Shown here one piece after another: positions 1 to 6,141 of a stretch of 15,102 bases of DNA; within the stretch, counting starts at the first letter, position 1; every line of letters begins with the position of its first letter. The translations under genes and the position numbers were made by a program. The notes beneath the pieces are model-generated. The model had not been told where the DNA came from. It made no database searches and was given only the letters and a program-made list of their open reading frames with translations. Origin of the DNA: an uncultured Lachnospiraceae bacterium (GTDB taxonomy: Bacteria > Bacillota > Clostridia > Lachnospirales > Lachnospiraceae); the NCBI GenBank assembly GCA_902803745.1, contig CADCRB010000002.1:1-15102 (forward strand), written 5' to 3'.

Positions 1-10
1 CCACACCCCG
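1..10 (-). tRNA. Possible 5' end of a tRNA (proline type), cut by window edge
   Basis: Read on the minus strand, the last ten bases are CGGGGTGTGG, identical to the first ten bases of the tRNA-like element that starts at 158. A C at position 1 followed by GGGGTG is typical of the acceptor strand of clostridial tRNA-Pro. The rest lies outside the window, so anticodon and integrity cannot be judged; it could also be a second copy of the half-tRNA unit. The sequence just upstream, 11-34, is AT-rich and does not resemble the sequence upstream of the first copy beyond two bases. Confidence 0.35.
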
Positions 11-34
11 ATATTTACTTTATTCAATTCAATT

Positions 35-80
35 GCCGCTTGCGGCCTCTCTGCCCGAGCCCACTCGCGCTTGGCGCTCG
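35..80. other. GC-rich structured segment between the two tRNA-like 5' ends
   Basis: No open reading frame of note. It contains short inverted repeats: GCCGC at 35-39 against GCGGC at 42-46 (as four pairs with a four-base loop), and CGAGC at 56-60 against GCTCG at 76-80, which competes with GCGC 67-70 / GCGC 74-77. The segment is clearly more GC-rich than the neighbouring genes. It may be a folded RNA region, part of a dispersed repeat, or the remains of an inserted element. I do not recognise it as a named RNA family. Confidence 0.35.
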
Positions 81-91
81 TAAACGGACTT

Positions 92-117
92 CAAAAACAG
101 CCTATGGGCTGTTTTTG
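92..117 (-). terminator. Intrinsic terminator-like hairpin after the tRNA half
   Basis: An uninterrupted 11-base-pair inverted repeat, 92-102 against 107-117, with a four-base loop (CATA on the minus strand). On the minus strand the 3' arm ends GGCTGTTTTTG, so the hairpin core is followed by five T, as in a rho-independent terminator. The 5' arm carries matching A, so it could act in both directions. It begins directly where similarity to the tRNA ends and would give a transcript of about 80 bases from the promoter at 179-207; it may also end the pfkA-rfbG transcript. Confidence 0.55.
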
Positions 118-158
118 CCCCCTAAGGTAGCGCTCTAGCCAAACTGAGCCACACCCCG
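118..158 (-). ncRNA. tRNA-Pro-like 5' half, broken at the anticodon loop
   Basis: On the minus strand from 158 the sequence follows a tRNA: acceptor strand CGGGGTG (158-152), TG (151-150), D-stem GCTC (149-146), D-loop AGTTTGGCTA (145-136), D-stem GAGC (135-132), G (131), anticodon stem CTACC (130-126) and loop TTAGGGG (125-119), giving anticodon AGG (proline) if the register is right. The expected 3' stem GGTAG, the T-arm and a CACCCCG acceptor strand are missing; a hairpin with a T-run follows instead. It cannot fold into a complete tRNA. It has its own promoter (179-207), so it may be transcribed. Alternatives are a tRNA pseudogene, the scar of an integration at the anticodon loop, or a regulatory leader for a tRNA starting at position 10. 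Confidence 0.55.
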
Positions 159-178
159 ATAAAGCAATAACGAAAGAT

Positions 179-207
179 ATTCTAAGGTTTTTTGGTCACG
201 GTGTCAA
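179..207 (-). promoter_or_regulatory. Sigma-A promoter reading into the tRNA-like element
   Basis: Minus strand -35 TTGACA at 207-202 (perfect consensus), 17-base spacer (201-185), -10 TAGAAT at 184-179 (five of six). Transcription should start near 172, about 14 bases before the tRNA-like 5' end at 158. The -35 box lies within the last codons of rfbG, whose stop is at 196-198. Confidence 0.65.
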
Positions 208-1281
208 GTACCCTTTTCCGGCCCTCATATATTCCTCTATCTGCTTATCCATTACTTGTGACACATCTTCTCCCGCAAAATAAGCAGAAGTCCATTCCAC
301 TATCTTTTCGATCGTCTTGTCCACATGCCAATGCGGTCTCCACCCAAAAGTATTTCTGATCAACGAACAGTCCAGCTTAAGGAAATTTGCTTCGTGGGGT
401 CCGCCATCCTTTTCACTTCTCCAGGAGACCTTTTTCCCGGGTTTCCCTGTCTGATTCCACTTATCACAGAACAGCTGAACGATCTCTCCCGTTGTAAGAC
501 AGTCAACATCATCCGGTCCTACGTTATAGCATCCGGCATAGCTTTTATCCTCGTATTGTCTTGCAGCTATCATCAGATACGCACATACCGGCTCAAGCAC
601 ATGCTGATATGGTCTGGTGGAGGACGGATTGCGGACAATTATCTCTTTTCCAGCCTCTACTGCCCTAATACAATCCGGTATGATACGATCATTGGCAAAA
701 TCACCTCCGCCAAGCACATTGCCTGCTCTGCAAGTAGTTATCGCCACATCTCTTTCATTAAAGAAAGATTTTTTATATGCACCAGTTACAAGCTCTGAAC
801 ACGACTTCGAATTCGAATACGGATCATAACCGTTAAGCTCTTCATTTTCACGATATCCCCACGGCCATTCCCGGTTAAGATACACCTTATCCGTAGTGAC
901 ATTCACAAATGACTTTACTGACTCCGTCTGTCTTATACATTCCAAAACATTAACAGTCCCCATGACATTTGTTTCGTATGTGTAAACAGGATCTTTGTAT
1001 GAGTCCCTGACTATAGGCTGCGCTGCCATATGTATAACGATCTCGGGCTGTTTATCCTCAAACACATCTTTCAAATGAGAAAGGTCTCTTATATCCCCCG
1101 TCACGTGGTCTATAGAATCTCTTATTCCACTAAGTTCAAAAAGTGCCGGATCTGTAGGAGGCTCAATCGCATATCCGGTGACGGATGCTCCTTCATTTAT
1201 AAGCACCTTACACATCCACGACCCCTTAAATCCAGTATGTCCTGTAATCAGTACTTTTTTCCCTTTATAAAATGTATCCAT
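196..1281 (-). CDS. rfbG: CDP-glucose 4,6-dehydratase
   Basis: Converts CDP-D-glucose to CDP-4-keto-6-deoxy-D-glucose with tightly bound NAD, the committed step towards CDP-linked 3,6-dideoxyhexoses and related surface sugars. It is a cytoplasmic short-chain dehydrogenase/reductase of the extended type. From ATG 1281 it is 361 residues, the usual family length. Visible are the Rossmann motif TGHTGFKG (13-20), HMAAQPIVRDSY (84-95), TTDKVY (129-134), the catalytic YSNSK with Tyr155 and Lys159, and RAGNVLGGGD. The frame is open up to an ATG at 1335, but that start would overlap proC and add 18 residues before the conserved start, so 1281 is preferred, 26 bases after the proC stop; its ribosome site is weak. 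The usual partners (glucose-1-phosphate cytidylyltransferase, RfbH) are not in this window. Confidence 0.9.
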   Translation of the reverse strand: MDTFYKGKKVLITGHTGFKGSWMCKVLINEGASVTGYAIEPPTDPALFELSGIRDSIDHVTGDIRDLSHLKDVFEDKQPEIVIHMAAQPIVRDSYKDPVYTYETNVMGTVNVLECIRQTESVKSFVNVTTDKVYLNREWPWGYRENEELNGYDPYSNSKSCSELVTGAYKKSFFNERDVAITTCRAGNVLGGGDFANDRIIPDCIRAVEAGKEIIVRNPSSTRPYQHVLEPVCAYLMIAARQYEDKSYAGCYNVGPDDVDCLTTGEIVQLFCDKWNQTGKPGKKVSWRSEKDGGPHEANFLKLDCSLIRNTFGWRPHWHVDKTIEKIVEWTSAYFAGEDVSQVMDKQIEEYMRAGKGYLTP

Positions 1282-1307
1282 ATTTACCCGCTGCCTTATC
1301 CTATATC

Positions 1308-2099
1308 CTAAAGCTGCTCTGCCTTTATCGTGCATGCTTCCATAGCATCCTGTATTGCAGCCCTGAAACCCTCTCTTTCCAACACCTTTACCGCTTCTAT
1401 GGTAGTGCCTCCCGGAGAGCAGACCATATCTTTCAATTCCGCAGGGTGTTTCGACGTGTCAAGCACCATTTTCGCCGACCCCATTACTGCCTGTGCAGCA
1501 AATTCATACGCCTGAACCCTCGTCATTCCGTCAGCTACCGCCTGATCAGCCATAGCCTCAATTAAAATATAAACATAGGCCGGCGAAGAACCGGATACAG
1601 ATGTGACCGCAGCCATCAGATGCTCCGGAACCTCCTGAGCCCTTCCGATAGAGTCAAGGATTGAAAGAGCTGTCTTTTTTTCCTCATCAGTAACTATGTC
1701 GCTTACACAGTAACCCGTCATTCCTGCTCCGACAAGAGCGGGTGTATTGGGCATGCATCTGATTATTTTGACTTCCCTCCCAAAAAGTTTAGTGATCCAT
1801 TCTATACTCTTTCCGGGAGCTATGGAAATGAACAAAGTATCCTCTGATGCTGACGCTGCTATCTCTTCTATAACCTTCTGTAACACCTGCGGCTTGACCG
1901 CAAGGATTACTATGTCTGCCTGCTCTGCCACGCTCTGATTGCTGTCAGCCATCGCAATACTGTATTTTTCTGCAACAATATTCCTTGCTTCAATTGCAGG
2001 ATCATAACCTATGATATCTCCTGCTGATGCAACTCCATTTGAAAGAATACCCCCCATAATAGCCTGTGCCATATTGCCCAATCCAATAAATCCTATCAT
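1308..2099 (-). CDS. proC: Pyrroline-5-carboxylate reductase
   Basis: Last step of proline synthesis: NAD(P)H-dependent reduction of pyrroline-5-carboxylate to L-proline in the cytoplasm. The 263 residues match the normal length of the family. The N-terminal Rossmann motif IGLGNMAQAI (5-14), the AVKPQ segment (67-71), the MPNTPALVGAG stretch (116-126) and the C-terminal signature SGSSPAYVYILIEAMAD (169-185), which lies at the active site and dimer interface, are all intact. ATG 2099 is preceded by a strong AGAGGAGG about five bases upstream. It lies 66 bases after the RNA methyltransferase gene and 26 bases before rfbG, so it is probably the third gene of the pfkA operon. No separate promoter was seen in the 66-base gap. 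It is curious that a proline gene lies near a proline-type tRNA half, but no link is shown. Confidence 0.95.
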   Translation of the reverse strand: MIGFIGLGNMAQAIMGGILSNGVASAGDIIGYDPAIEARNIVAEKYSIAMADSNQSVAEQADIVILAVKPQVLQKVIEEIAASASEDTLFISIAPGKSIEWITKLFGREVKIIRCMPNTPALVGAGMTGYCVSDIVTDEEKKTALSILDSIGRAQEVPEHLMAAVTSVSGSSPAYVYILIEAMADQAVADGMTRVQAYEFAAQAVMGSAKMVLDTSKHPAELKDMVCSPGGTTIEAVKVLEREGFRAAIQDAMEACTIKAEQL

Positions 2100-2165
2100 T
2101 TATCCCTCCTCTGAACCTGTCTGTTTCTTCCAAAGTTCTTTTAATAACGCAATAAACAGCCTTTA

Positions 2166-2900
2166 TCAGTGTTTATACATTAATATCGCAGCAGATACAG
2201 CCGCATTAAGAGATTCAACTTTACCAGCCATAGGAATGCTTACGATCCTGTCTGCAAGCCCTATGGTTTTTTTTGTAATCCCGTTTCCTTCGTTACCAAT
2301 TATAAAAGCCCTTCGAGCTGCAATTTTTTCATCATCCACGCTGTTTCCTGCAAGATCTGCCGCATAAACTGTGACGCCCTCCCTCTTCAGTTCGCACAGC
2401 GCCACCTGCAGATCATCCGTATACAGGAATGGAATTCTGAATATAGACCCCATAGTAGATCTTACCACTTTAGGGGAATATATATCCGCACAGCCCTTAT
2501 TCATTATTACACCCGCTACTCCTGCTGCTTCTGCCGTGCGTATTATGGTTCCAAGATTCCCTGGGTCCTGTATAGTTTCAAGAATGACATATAGATCCCC
2601 TCCCATCATATCATTCAATGAATATGTCCTCTGTCTGGCAACAGCAAGTATCCCCTGCGGATGCTTTGTATCCGCAAGTTTTACAAAGTCGCAATCCTTC
2701 ATCACAAAGTCACATCTCATTTCTGAGTGCGATTTCATAAAACTATCGGACATATATACTGTCTCTATGCTTTCAGGCGGTATCTCTTCTACAAGCCTCT
2801 CTCCTTCAGCTACAAAAAGTCCGGTCCTGCGCCTTGCGGACGGCCGCTCGCACAATGCCCGGACTTCCCTTATCTTTTTTATACCCGGAGTATCTGCCAT
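2166..2900 (-). CDS. TrmH/SpoU-family RNA 2'-O-ribose methyltransferase
   Basis: Transfers a methyl group from S-adenosylmethionine to a ribose 2'-OH in rRNA or tRNA; the exact target cannot be told from sequence, though 23S rRNA (RlmB/TsnR-like) is the most likely class. The 244 residues comprise an N-terminal substrate-binding part (about 1-95, with the conserved FVAEGERLV at 29-37) and a trefoil-knot SpoU domain (about 103-244). All three SpoU motifs are present: QDPGNLGTIIRTAEA (111-125) with catalytic Arg121, IIGNEGNGI (200-208) with Glu204, and IPMAGKVESLNAA (222-234) with the Ser-Leu-Asn triplet. Its ATG overlaps the pfkA stop by one base (TGATG) and lacks a good ribosome site, which suggests translational coupling to pfkA. 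Confidence 0.9.
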   Translation of the reverse strand: MADTPGIKKIREVRALCERPSARRRTGLFVAEGERLVEEIPPESIETVYMSDSFMKSHSEMRCDFVMKDCDFVKLADTKHPQGILAVARQRTYSLNDMMGGDLYVILETIQDPGNLGTIIRTAEAAGVAGVIMNKGCADIYSPKVVRSTMGSIFRIPFLYTDDLQVALCELKREGVTVYAADLAGNSVDDEKIAARRAFIIGNEGNGITKKTIGLADRIVSIPMAGKVESLNAAVSAAILMYKH

Positions 2901-3880
2901 CAGATGGACAACGCCCTTGCTACCTCGTACTGATACTCAGGGATCTTCTTCTCCATGGCAAGAGCTTCGTCTATATCAAAGTCTCTGAATTCGCCATCAA
3001 GAAAACCTATCACTCTGTTTGCCACACCCTTGGCAAGAAGATCAACGGCCTTGGCTCCCATAATAGAGGCATAGTATCTGTCTTTACAGGTAGGAGCGCC
3101 TCCTCTTTGCATATAACCGAGGATGGTAGCTCTGGTCTCCATTCCTGTAGCCGCCTCTATTCGTCTCGCCATTGAAGTCGAATGACCTATGCCCTCGGCA
3201 TTAATTATAAGATGATGCGTCTTTCCTATCTTTCTGCTTTCTATAATATGATTTATGATCTCCTGCTCATCATAGTCATACTTTTCGGGAAGAAGAATGT
3301 CCTCTGCACCCGATGCTACGCCACACCAAAGAGCAATATATCCTGCATTTCGCCCCATGACTTCCACAATGGAACATCTTTCGTGAGATGAGGAGGTATC
3401 TCTGATTTTATCTATTGCCTCAAGGGCTGTATTGACTGCCGTATCGAATCCTATTGTATAATCCGTACAGGCAATATCCAGATCTATTGTTCCGGGAAGC
3501 CCCATTACCGCTATTCCTTCATGCGAAAGCGCCAATGCGCCCCTGTAGGACCCATCGCCTCCTATCACTACCACGGCATCAATACCATGTTTTCTGCAGA
3601 TCTCAGCCCCCTTTTTCTTTCCCGCTTCAGTTTTAAACTCCTCAGATCTGGCCGTCCTCAGTATCGTACCACCACGCTGTATTGTATCCGACACGGATCT
3701 TGCGCCGAATTCCAGAAAGTCTTCTTCCAGAAGTCCCTGATACCCTCTTTGTATGCCGACCACGTCCAGCCCGTTAAAAATTGCTTTTCTGGTAACCGCC
3801 CTTATCGCAGCATTCATTCCCGGTGAATCGCCGCCAGATGTAAGAACTGCTATCTTTTTTATCCCCTTTGTCTTTGCCAT
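2900..3880 (-). CDS. pfkA: ATP-dependent 6-phosphofructokinase
   Basis: Phosphorylates fructose 6-phosphate to fructose 1,6-bisphosphate, the committed step of glycolysis; cytoplasmic tetramer in the family. At 326 residues it has the normal bacterial PfkA length. The phosphate-binding TSGGDSPGMNAAIRAV (14-29), IGGDGSYRG (106-114), MGRNAGYIAL (175-184) and GYMQRGGAPTCKDR are present. Gly110 in GGDG and Gly130 in PGTID indicate ATP rather than pyrophosphate as donor. The catalytic loop reads PGTIDLD (129-135): both aspartates Asp133 and Asp135 are kept, but the usual Asn between them is Leu134. ATG 3880 has an AGGGAGAA ribosome site. A promoter lies at 3920-3948. It is the first gene of the pfkA / RNA methyltransferase / proC / rfbG group. 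Confidence 0.95.
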   Translation of the reverse strand: MAKTKGIKKIAVLTSGGDSPGMNAAIRAVTRKAIFNGLDVVGIQRGYQGLLEEDFLEFGARSVSDTIQRGGTILRTARSEEFKTEAGKKKGAEICRKHGIDAVVVIGGDGSYRGALALSHEGIAVMGLPGTIDLDIACTDYTIGFDTAVNTALEAIDKIRDTSSSHERCSIVEVMGRNAGYIALWCGVASGAEDILLPEKYDYDEQEIINHIIESRKIGKTHHLIINAEGIGHSTSMARRIEAATGMETRATILGYMQRGGAPTCKDRYYASIMGAKAVDLLAKGVANRVIGFLDGEFRDFDIDEALAMEKKIPEYQYEVARALSI

Positions 3881-3919
3881 TTGTTTTCTCCCTGAATCAT
3901 TGGTCAGAAATTCATTTTT

Positions 3920-3948
3920 ATTTTATCTCAAAGGAGGTGGTGTTGCAA
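3920..3948 (-). promoter_or_regulatory. Sigma-A promoter for the pfkA operon
   Basis: Minus strand -35 TTGCAA at 3948-3943 (four of six), 17-base spacer, -10 TAAAAT at 3925-3920 (five of six), 39 bases before the pfkA start codon. It lies between the groEL terminator and pfkA, where a new promoter is expected. No operator-like palindrome was seen at it. Confidence 0.6.
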
Positions 3949-3997
3949 TATGGCTCATTCCGCTTAATCCTCTTTCACATCCTTTACAATCTAAAGA

Positions 3998-4038
3998 AAA
4001 AAGAGATTCCCTTGCACAAATGCAGGGAATCTCTTTTT
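3998..4038 (-). terminator. Intrinsic terminator of groES-groEL
   Basis: A long inverted repeat 20 bases after the groEL stop: the arms AAAAGAGATTCCC and GGGAATCTCTTTT, plus an inner TGCA/TGCA, with one bulged base and a CAAA loop on the plus strand. On the minus strand the 3' arm runs into CTCTTTTTTCTTT, a good U-run. Because both arms end in A or T runs it could work in both directions. Confidence 0.85.
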
Positions 4039-4058
4039 ACTTTGTCCTGTTTATGCGC

Positions 4059-5684
4059 TCACATCATTCCGCCCATTCCGGGATTGCCTGCAGGCATAGG
4101 GGGCTGAGGCTCTTTCTTAGTAGATACTACAGACTCTGTTGTAAGGAATGTAGATGCTACAGATGTCGCATTCTGAAGAGCCGTACGGGTTACCTTCGTA
4201 GGATCAAGTATGCCTGCCTTTACCATATCGACATACTCTCCCGTCAAAGCGTTAAATCCTGTTCCCGCTTTTGACTCCTTAACCTTATTGACTATTACAG
4301 ACCCTTCAAGTCCTGCATTCTGAGCTATAAAATACAGAGGAGATTCCAGAGCCTTGAGCACGGCATTTGCACCGGTCTTCTCATCGCCTTCCAAAGCGTC
4401 GGCCACTTTCTTTACTGCTTTCTGTGCATGTATATATGCGCTTCCGCCTCCGGCTATGATACCTTCTTCTACAGCAGCCTTCGTTGCTGCGAGAGCATCT
4501 TCCATCCTGTACTTTGCTTCCTTCATCTCTGTCTCCGTGGCTGCACCTACTCGGATCACAGCAACACCGCCTGCAAGCTTGGCAAGTCTCTCCTGAAGCT
4601 TTTCCTTATCAAATGAAGACGTCGTTGTCTCAAGCTGTGCCTTGATCTGATTAGTCCTTGCATCGATATCCTTCTTCTTACCGGCACCGTCTACTATAAC
4701 AGTAGACTCTTTCTTGACCTTTACACTTTTTGCCTTGCCCAGCATATCCATAGTAGCATCCTTAAGCTCAAGCCCGAGCTCTGAGGATATTACCTGACCA
4801 CCTGTTAATACTGCTATATCCTGCAGCATCTCTTTTCTTCTGTCACCATAACCCGGAGCCTTGACAGCAACAACATTAAAGGTTCCACGCAGTTTATTCA
4901 CGATAAGTGTAGTAAGCGCCTCACCATCCACATCCTCTGCGATCATAAGAAGCGATGAATTCGTCTTAACTATCTGCTCAAGAAGCGGAAGGATATCCTG
5001 AACATTCGATATCTTCTTATCATGTATAAGGATATATGGATTCTCCAGATTTGCCTCCATCTTATCCATATCAGTACACATGTAAGCTGATACATAACCG
5101 CGGTCGAACTCCATTCCCTCAACGACCTCAAGTTCAGTCTGCATGGTTTTAGATTCTTCGATGGTTATTACTCCATCCTTAGAAACCTCATCCATAGCCT
5201 TAGCTACCATCTGTCCGACTTCCTCATTGCCTGCAGATATAGCGGCAACCTTTGCAATATGGTCATTCGAAGAAACCTTTGAAGACATCTTCTTTATAGC
5301 TTCCACAGCAGCGTCGGTAGCCTTTTTCATACCATTTCTTAAGATAATAGGATTAGCGCCGGCTTCAAGGTTTTTCATGCCCTCATGTATCATAGCCTGT
5401 GCAAGCACTGTAGCTGTAGTGGTGCCATCACCTGCTACATCATTAGTCTTTGTAGCTACCTCCTTTACAAGCTGGGCTCCCATATTCTCAAAGCCGTCCT
5501 CCAGCTCTATTTCCTTTGCGATGGTCACACCGTCATTCGTTATGGTGGGTGTTCCATAGCTCTTGTCAAGAACTACGTTCCTTCCCTTAGGTCCGAGTGT
5601 AACACGGACGGTATCAGCAAGCTGATCTACGCCGCTTGCAAGCGCTGCACGGGCATCAGCCCCATATTTGATCTCTTTTGCCAT
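4059..5684 (-). CDS. groL: 60 kDa chaperonin GroEL
   Basis: ATP-driven folding chamber that forms two seven-membered rings in the cytoplasm and works with the GroES lid. The 541 residues match the family length. The N-terminus AKEIKYGADARAAL, the ATP-binding VTLGPKGRNVVLD (28-40) and NDVAGDGTTTATVL (81-94) with the catalytic Asp86, the GGGSAY stretch near residue 410 and the C-terminal Gly-Met tail ending GMGGMM are all present. ATG 5684 has a near-perfect GGAGGTGA ribosome site. It lies 22 bases downstream of groES and ends 20 bases before a strong terminator. It is controlled by the CIRCE operator at 6046-6072. This appears to be a normal housekeeping copy with no deviations noticed. Confidence 0.98.
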   Translation of the reverse strand: MAKEIKYGADARAALASGVDQLADTVRVTLGPKGRNVVLDKSYGTPTITNDGVTIAKEIELEDGFENMGAQLVKEVATKTNDVAGDGTTTATVLAQAMIHEGMKNLEAGANPIILRNGMKKATDAAVEAIKKMSSKVSSNDHIAKVAAISAGNEEVGQMVAKAMDEVSKDGVITIEESKTMQTELEVVEGMEFDRGYVSAYMCTDMDKMEANLENPYILIHDKKISNVQDILPLLEQIVKTNSSLLMIAEDVDGEALTTLIVNKLRGTFNVVAVKAPGYGDRRKEMLQDIAVLTGGQVISSELGLELKDATMDMLGKAKSVKVKKESTVIVDGAGKKKDIDARTNQIKAQLETTTSSFDKEKLQERLAKLAGGVAVIRVGAATETEMKEAKYRMEDALAATKAAVEEGIIAGGGSAYIHAQKAVKKVADALEGDEKTGANAVLKALESPLYFIAQNAGLEGSVIVNKVKESKAGTGFNALTGEYVDMVKAGILDPTKVTRTALQNATSVASTFLTTESVVSTKKEPQPPMPAGNPGMGGMM

Positions 5685-5706
5685 TTTATATCACCTCCGG
5701 ATTGTT

Positions 5707-5997
5707 TTACTTTTCGATCACTGCAAGTATATCGCTCTGGCGGACTATTATCACCTTTTCGTCCTTCTTCAGCTCTACCTCAGTACCAGAATACTTACTG
5801 TAAATTACCTTCTGTCCCTTCTTTACTGTCATAGCCACTTCCTTGCCATCGACTACTCCACCGGGACCTACTTCCAGAATCTCTGCCTGCTGGGGCTTCT
5901 CTTTCTCCTTACCGGGTATCACTATCCCGGAAGCTGTCGTCTCCTCCGCCTCTATGGGCTTCAGCACTATGCGATCACCTAATGGCTTAAGTTTCAT
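5707..5997 (-). CDS. groS: 10 kDa co-chaperonin GroES
   Basis: Seven-membered lid that caps the GroEL chamber. The 96 residues are the usual length. Visible are the conserved start MKLKPLGDRIVLKP, the mobile loop around ETTASGIVIPG (19-29) whose hydrophobic IVI contacts GroEL, the GPGG turn of the roof region (44-47), and the C-terminal DILAVIE. ATG 5997 follows an AAGGAGGCG ribosome site. The sequence between the CIRCE operator and this start is the untranslated leader. It is the first gene of the operon. Confidence 0.98.
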   Translation of the reverse strand: MKLKPLGDRIVLKPIEAEETTASGIVIPGKEKEKPQQAEILEVGPGGVVDGKEVAMTVKKGQKVIYSKYSGTEVELKKDEKVIIVRQSDILAVIEK

Positions 5998-6045
5998 ATT
6001 GATTCGCCTCCTTATGTTGAATAATTAATGATCTTATGTGGTTTG

Positions 6046-6072
6046 TTAGCACTCATTCGTCACGAGTGCTAA
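6046..6072 (-). promoter_or_regulatory. CIRCE operator (HrcA binding site)
   Basis: TTAGCACTC at 6046-6054 and GAGTGCTAA at 6064-6072 separated by nine bases: an exact match to the CIRCE consensus TTAGCACTC-N9-GAGTGCTAA. The heat-shock repressor HrcA binds this element in related bacteria. It lies just downstream of the groES promoter, within the transcribed leader or at its start, as expected for repression. hrcA itself is not in the window. Confidence 0.97.
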
Positions 6073-6083
6073 CCGCAACAAGT

Positions 6084-6112
6084 ATAATAACTCTCAAACT
6101 TCTGCCTGTCAA
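6084..6112 (-). promoter_or_regulatory. Sigma-A promoter of groES-groEL
   Basis: Minus strand -35 TTGACA at 6112-6107 (perfect), 17-base spacer, -10 TATTAT at 6089-6084 (five of six). The predicted start, near 6077, is just ahead of the CIRCE element at 6046-6072. The arrangement is the classical vegetative promoter plus HrcA operator. Confidence 0.85.
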
Positions 6113-6141
6113 CCCCGATCATCATCTTTTTTATTTAGTTA

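Noticed and set aside
118..158. Calling a complete tRNA-Pro here.
   Set aside because: No 3' anticodon stem, T-arm or acceptor strand CACCCCG occurs between 118 and 11, so a cloverleaf cannot form.
1282..1335. Upstream ATG at 1335 as the start of the CDP-glucose dehydratase.
   Set aside because: It would overlap proC by 28 bases and add residues ahead of the conserved family start; ATG 1281 fits the family length.
2100..2165. A separate promoter or terminator in the 66-base gap before proC.
   Set aside because: No pair of -35/-10 boxes with acceptable spacing and no hairpin with a T-run could be found.
3930..3966. A perfect AAAGGAGGTG ribosome site followed by ATG and a five-codon frame (MAHSA stop) on the plus strand.
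   Set aside because: It overlaps the minus-strand pfkA promoter, no plus-strand gene follows and no plus-strand promoter was seen; most likely chance.
3753..4274. Plus-strand open frame of 173 codons across the pfkA-groEL gap.
   Set aside because: It runs antisense into pfkA and groEL, crosses the terminator, and its protein is Cys/Arg-rich with no recognisable motif; a shadow.
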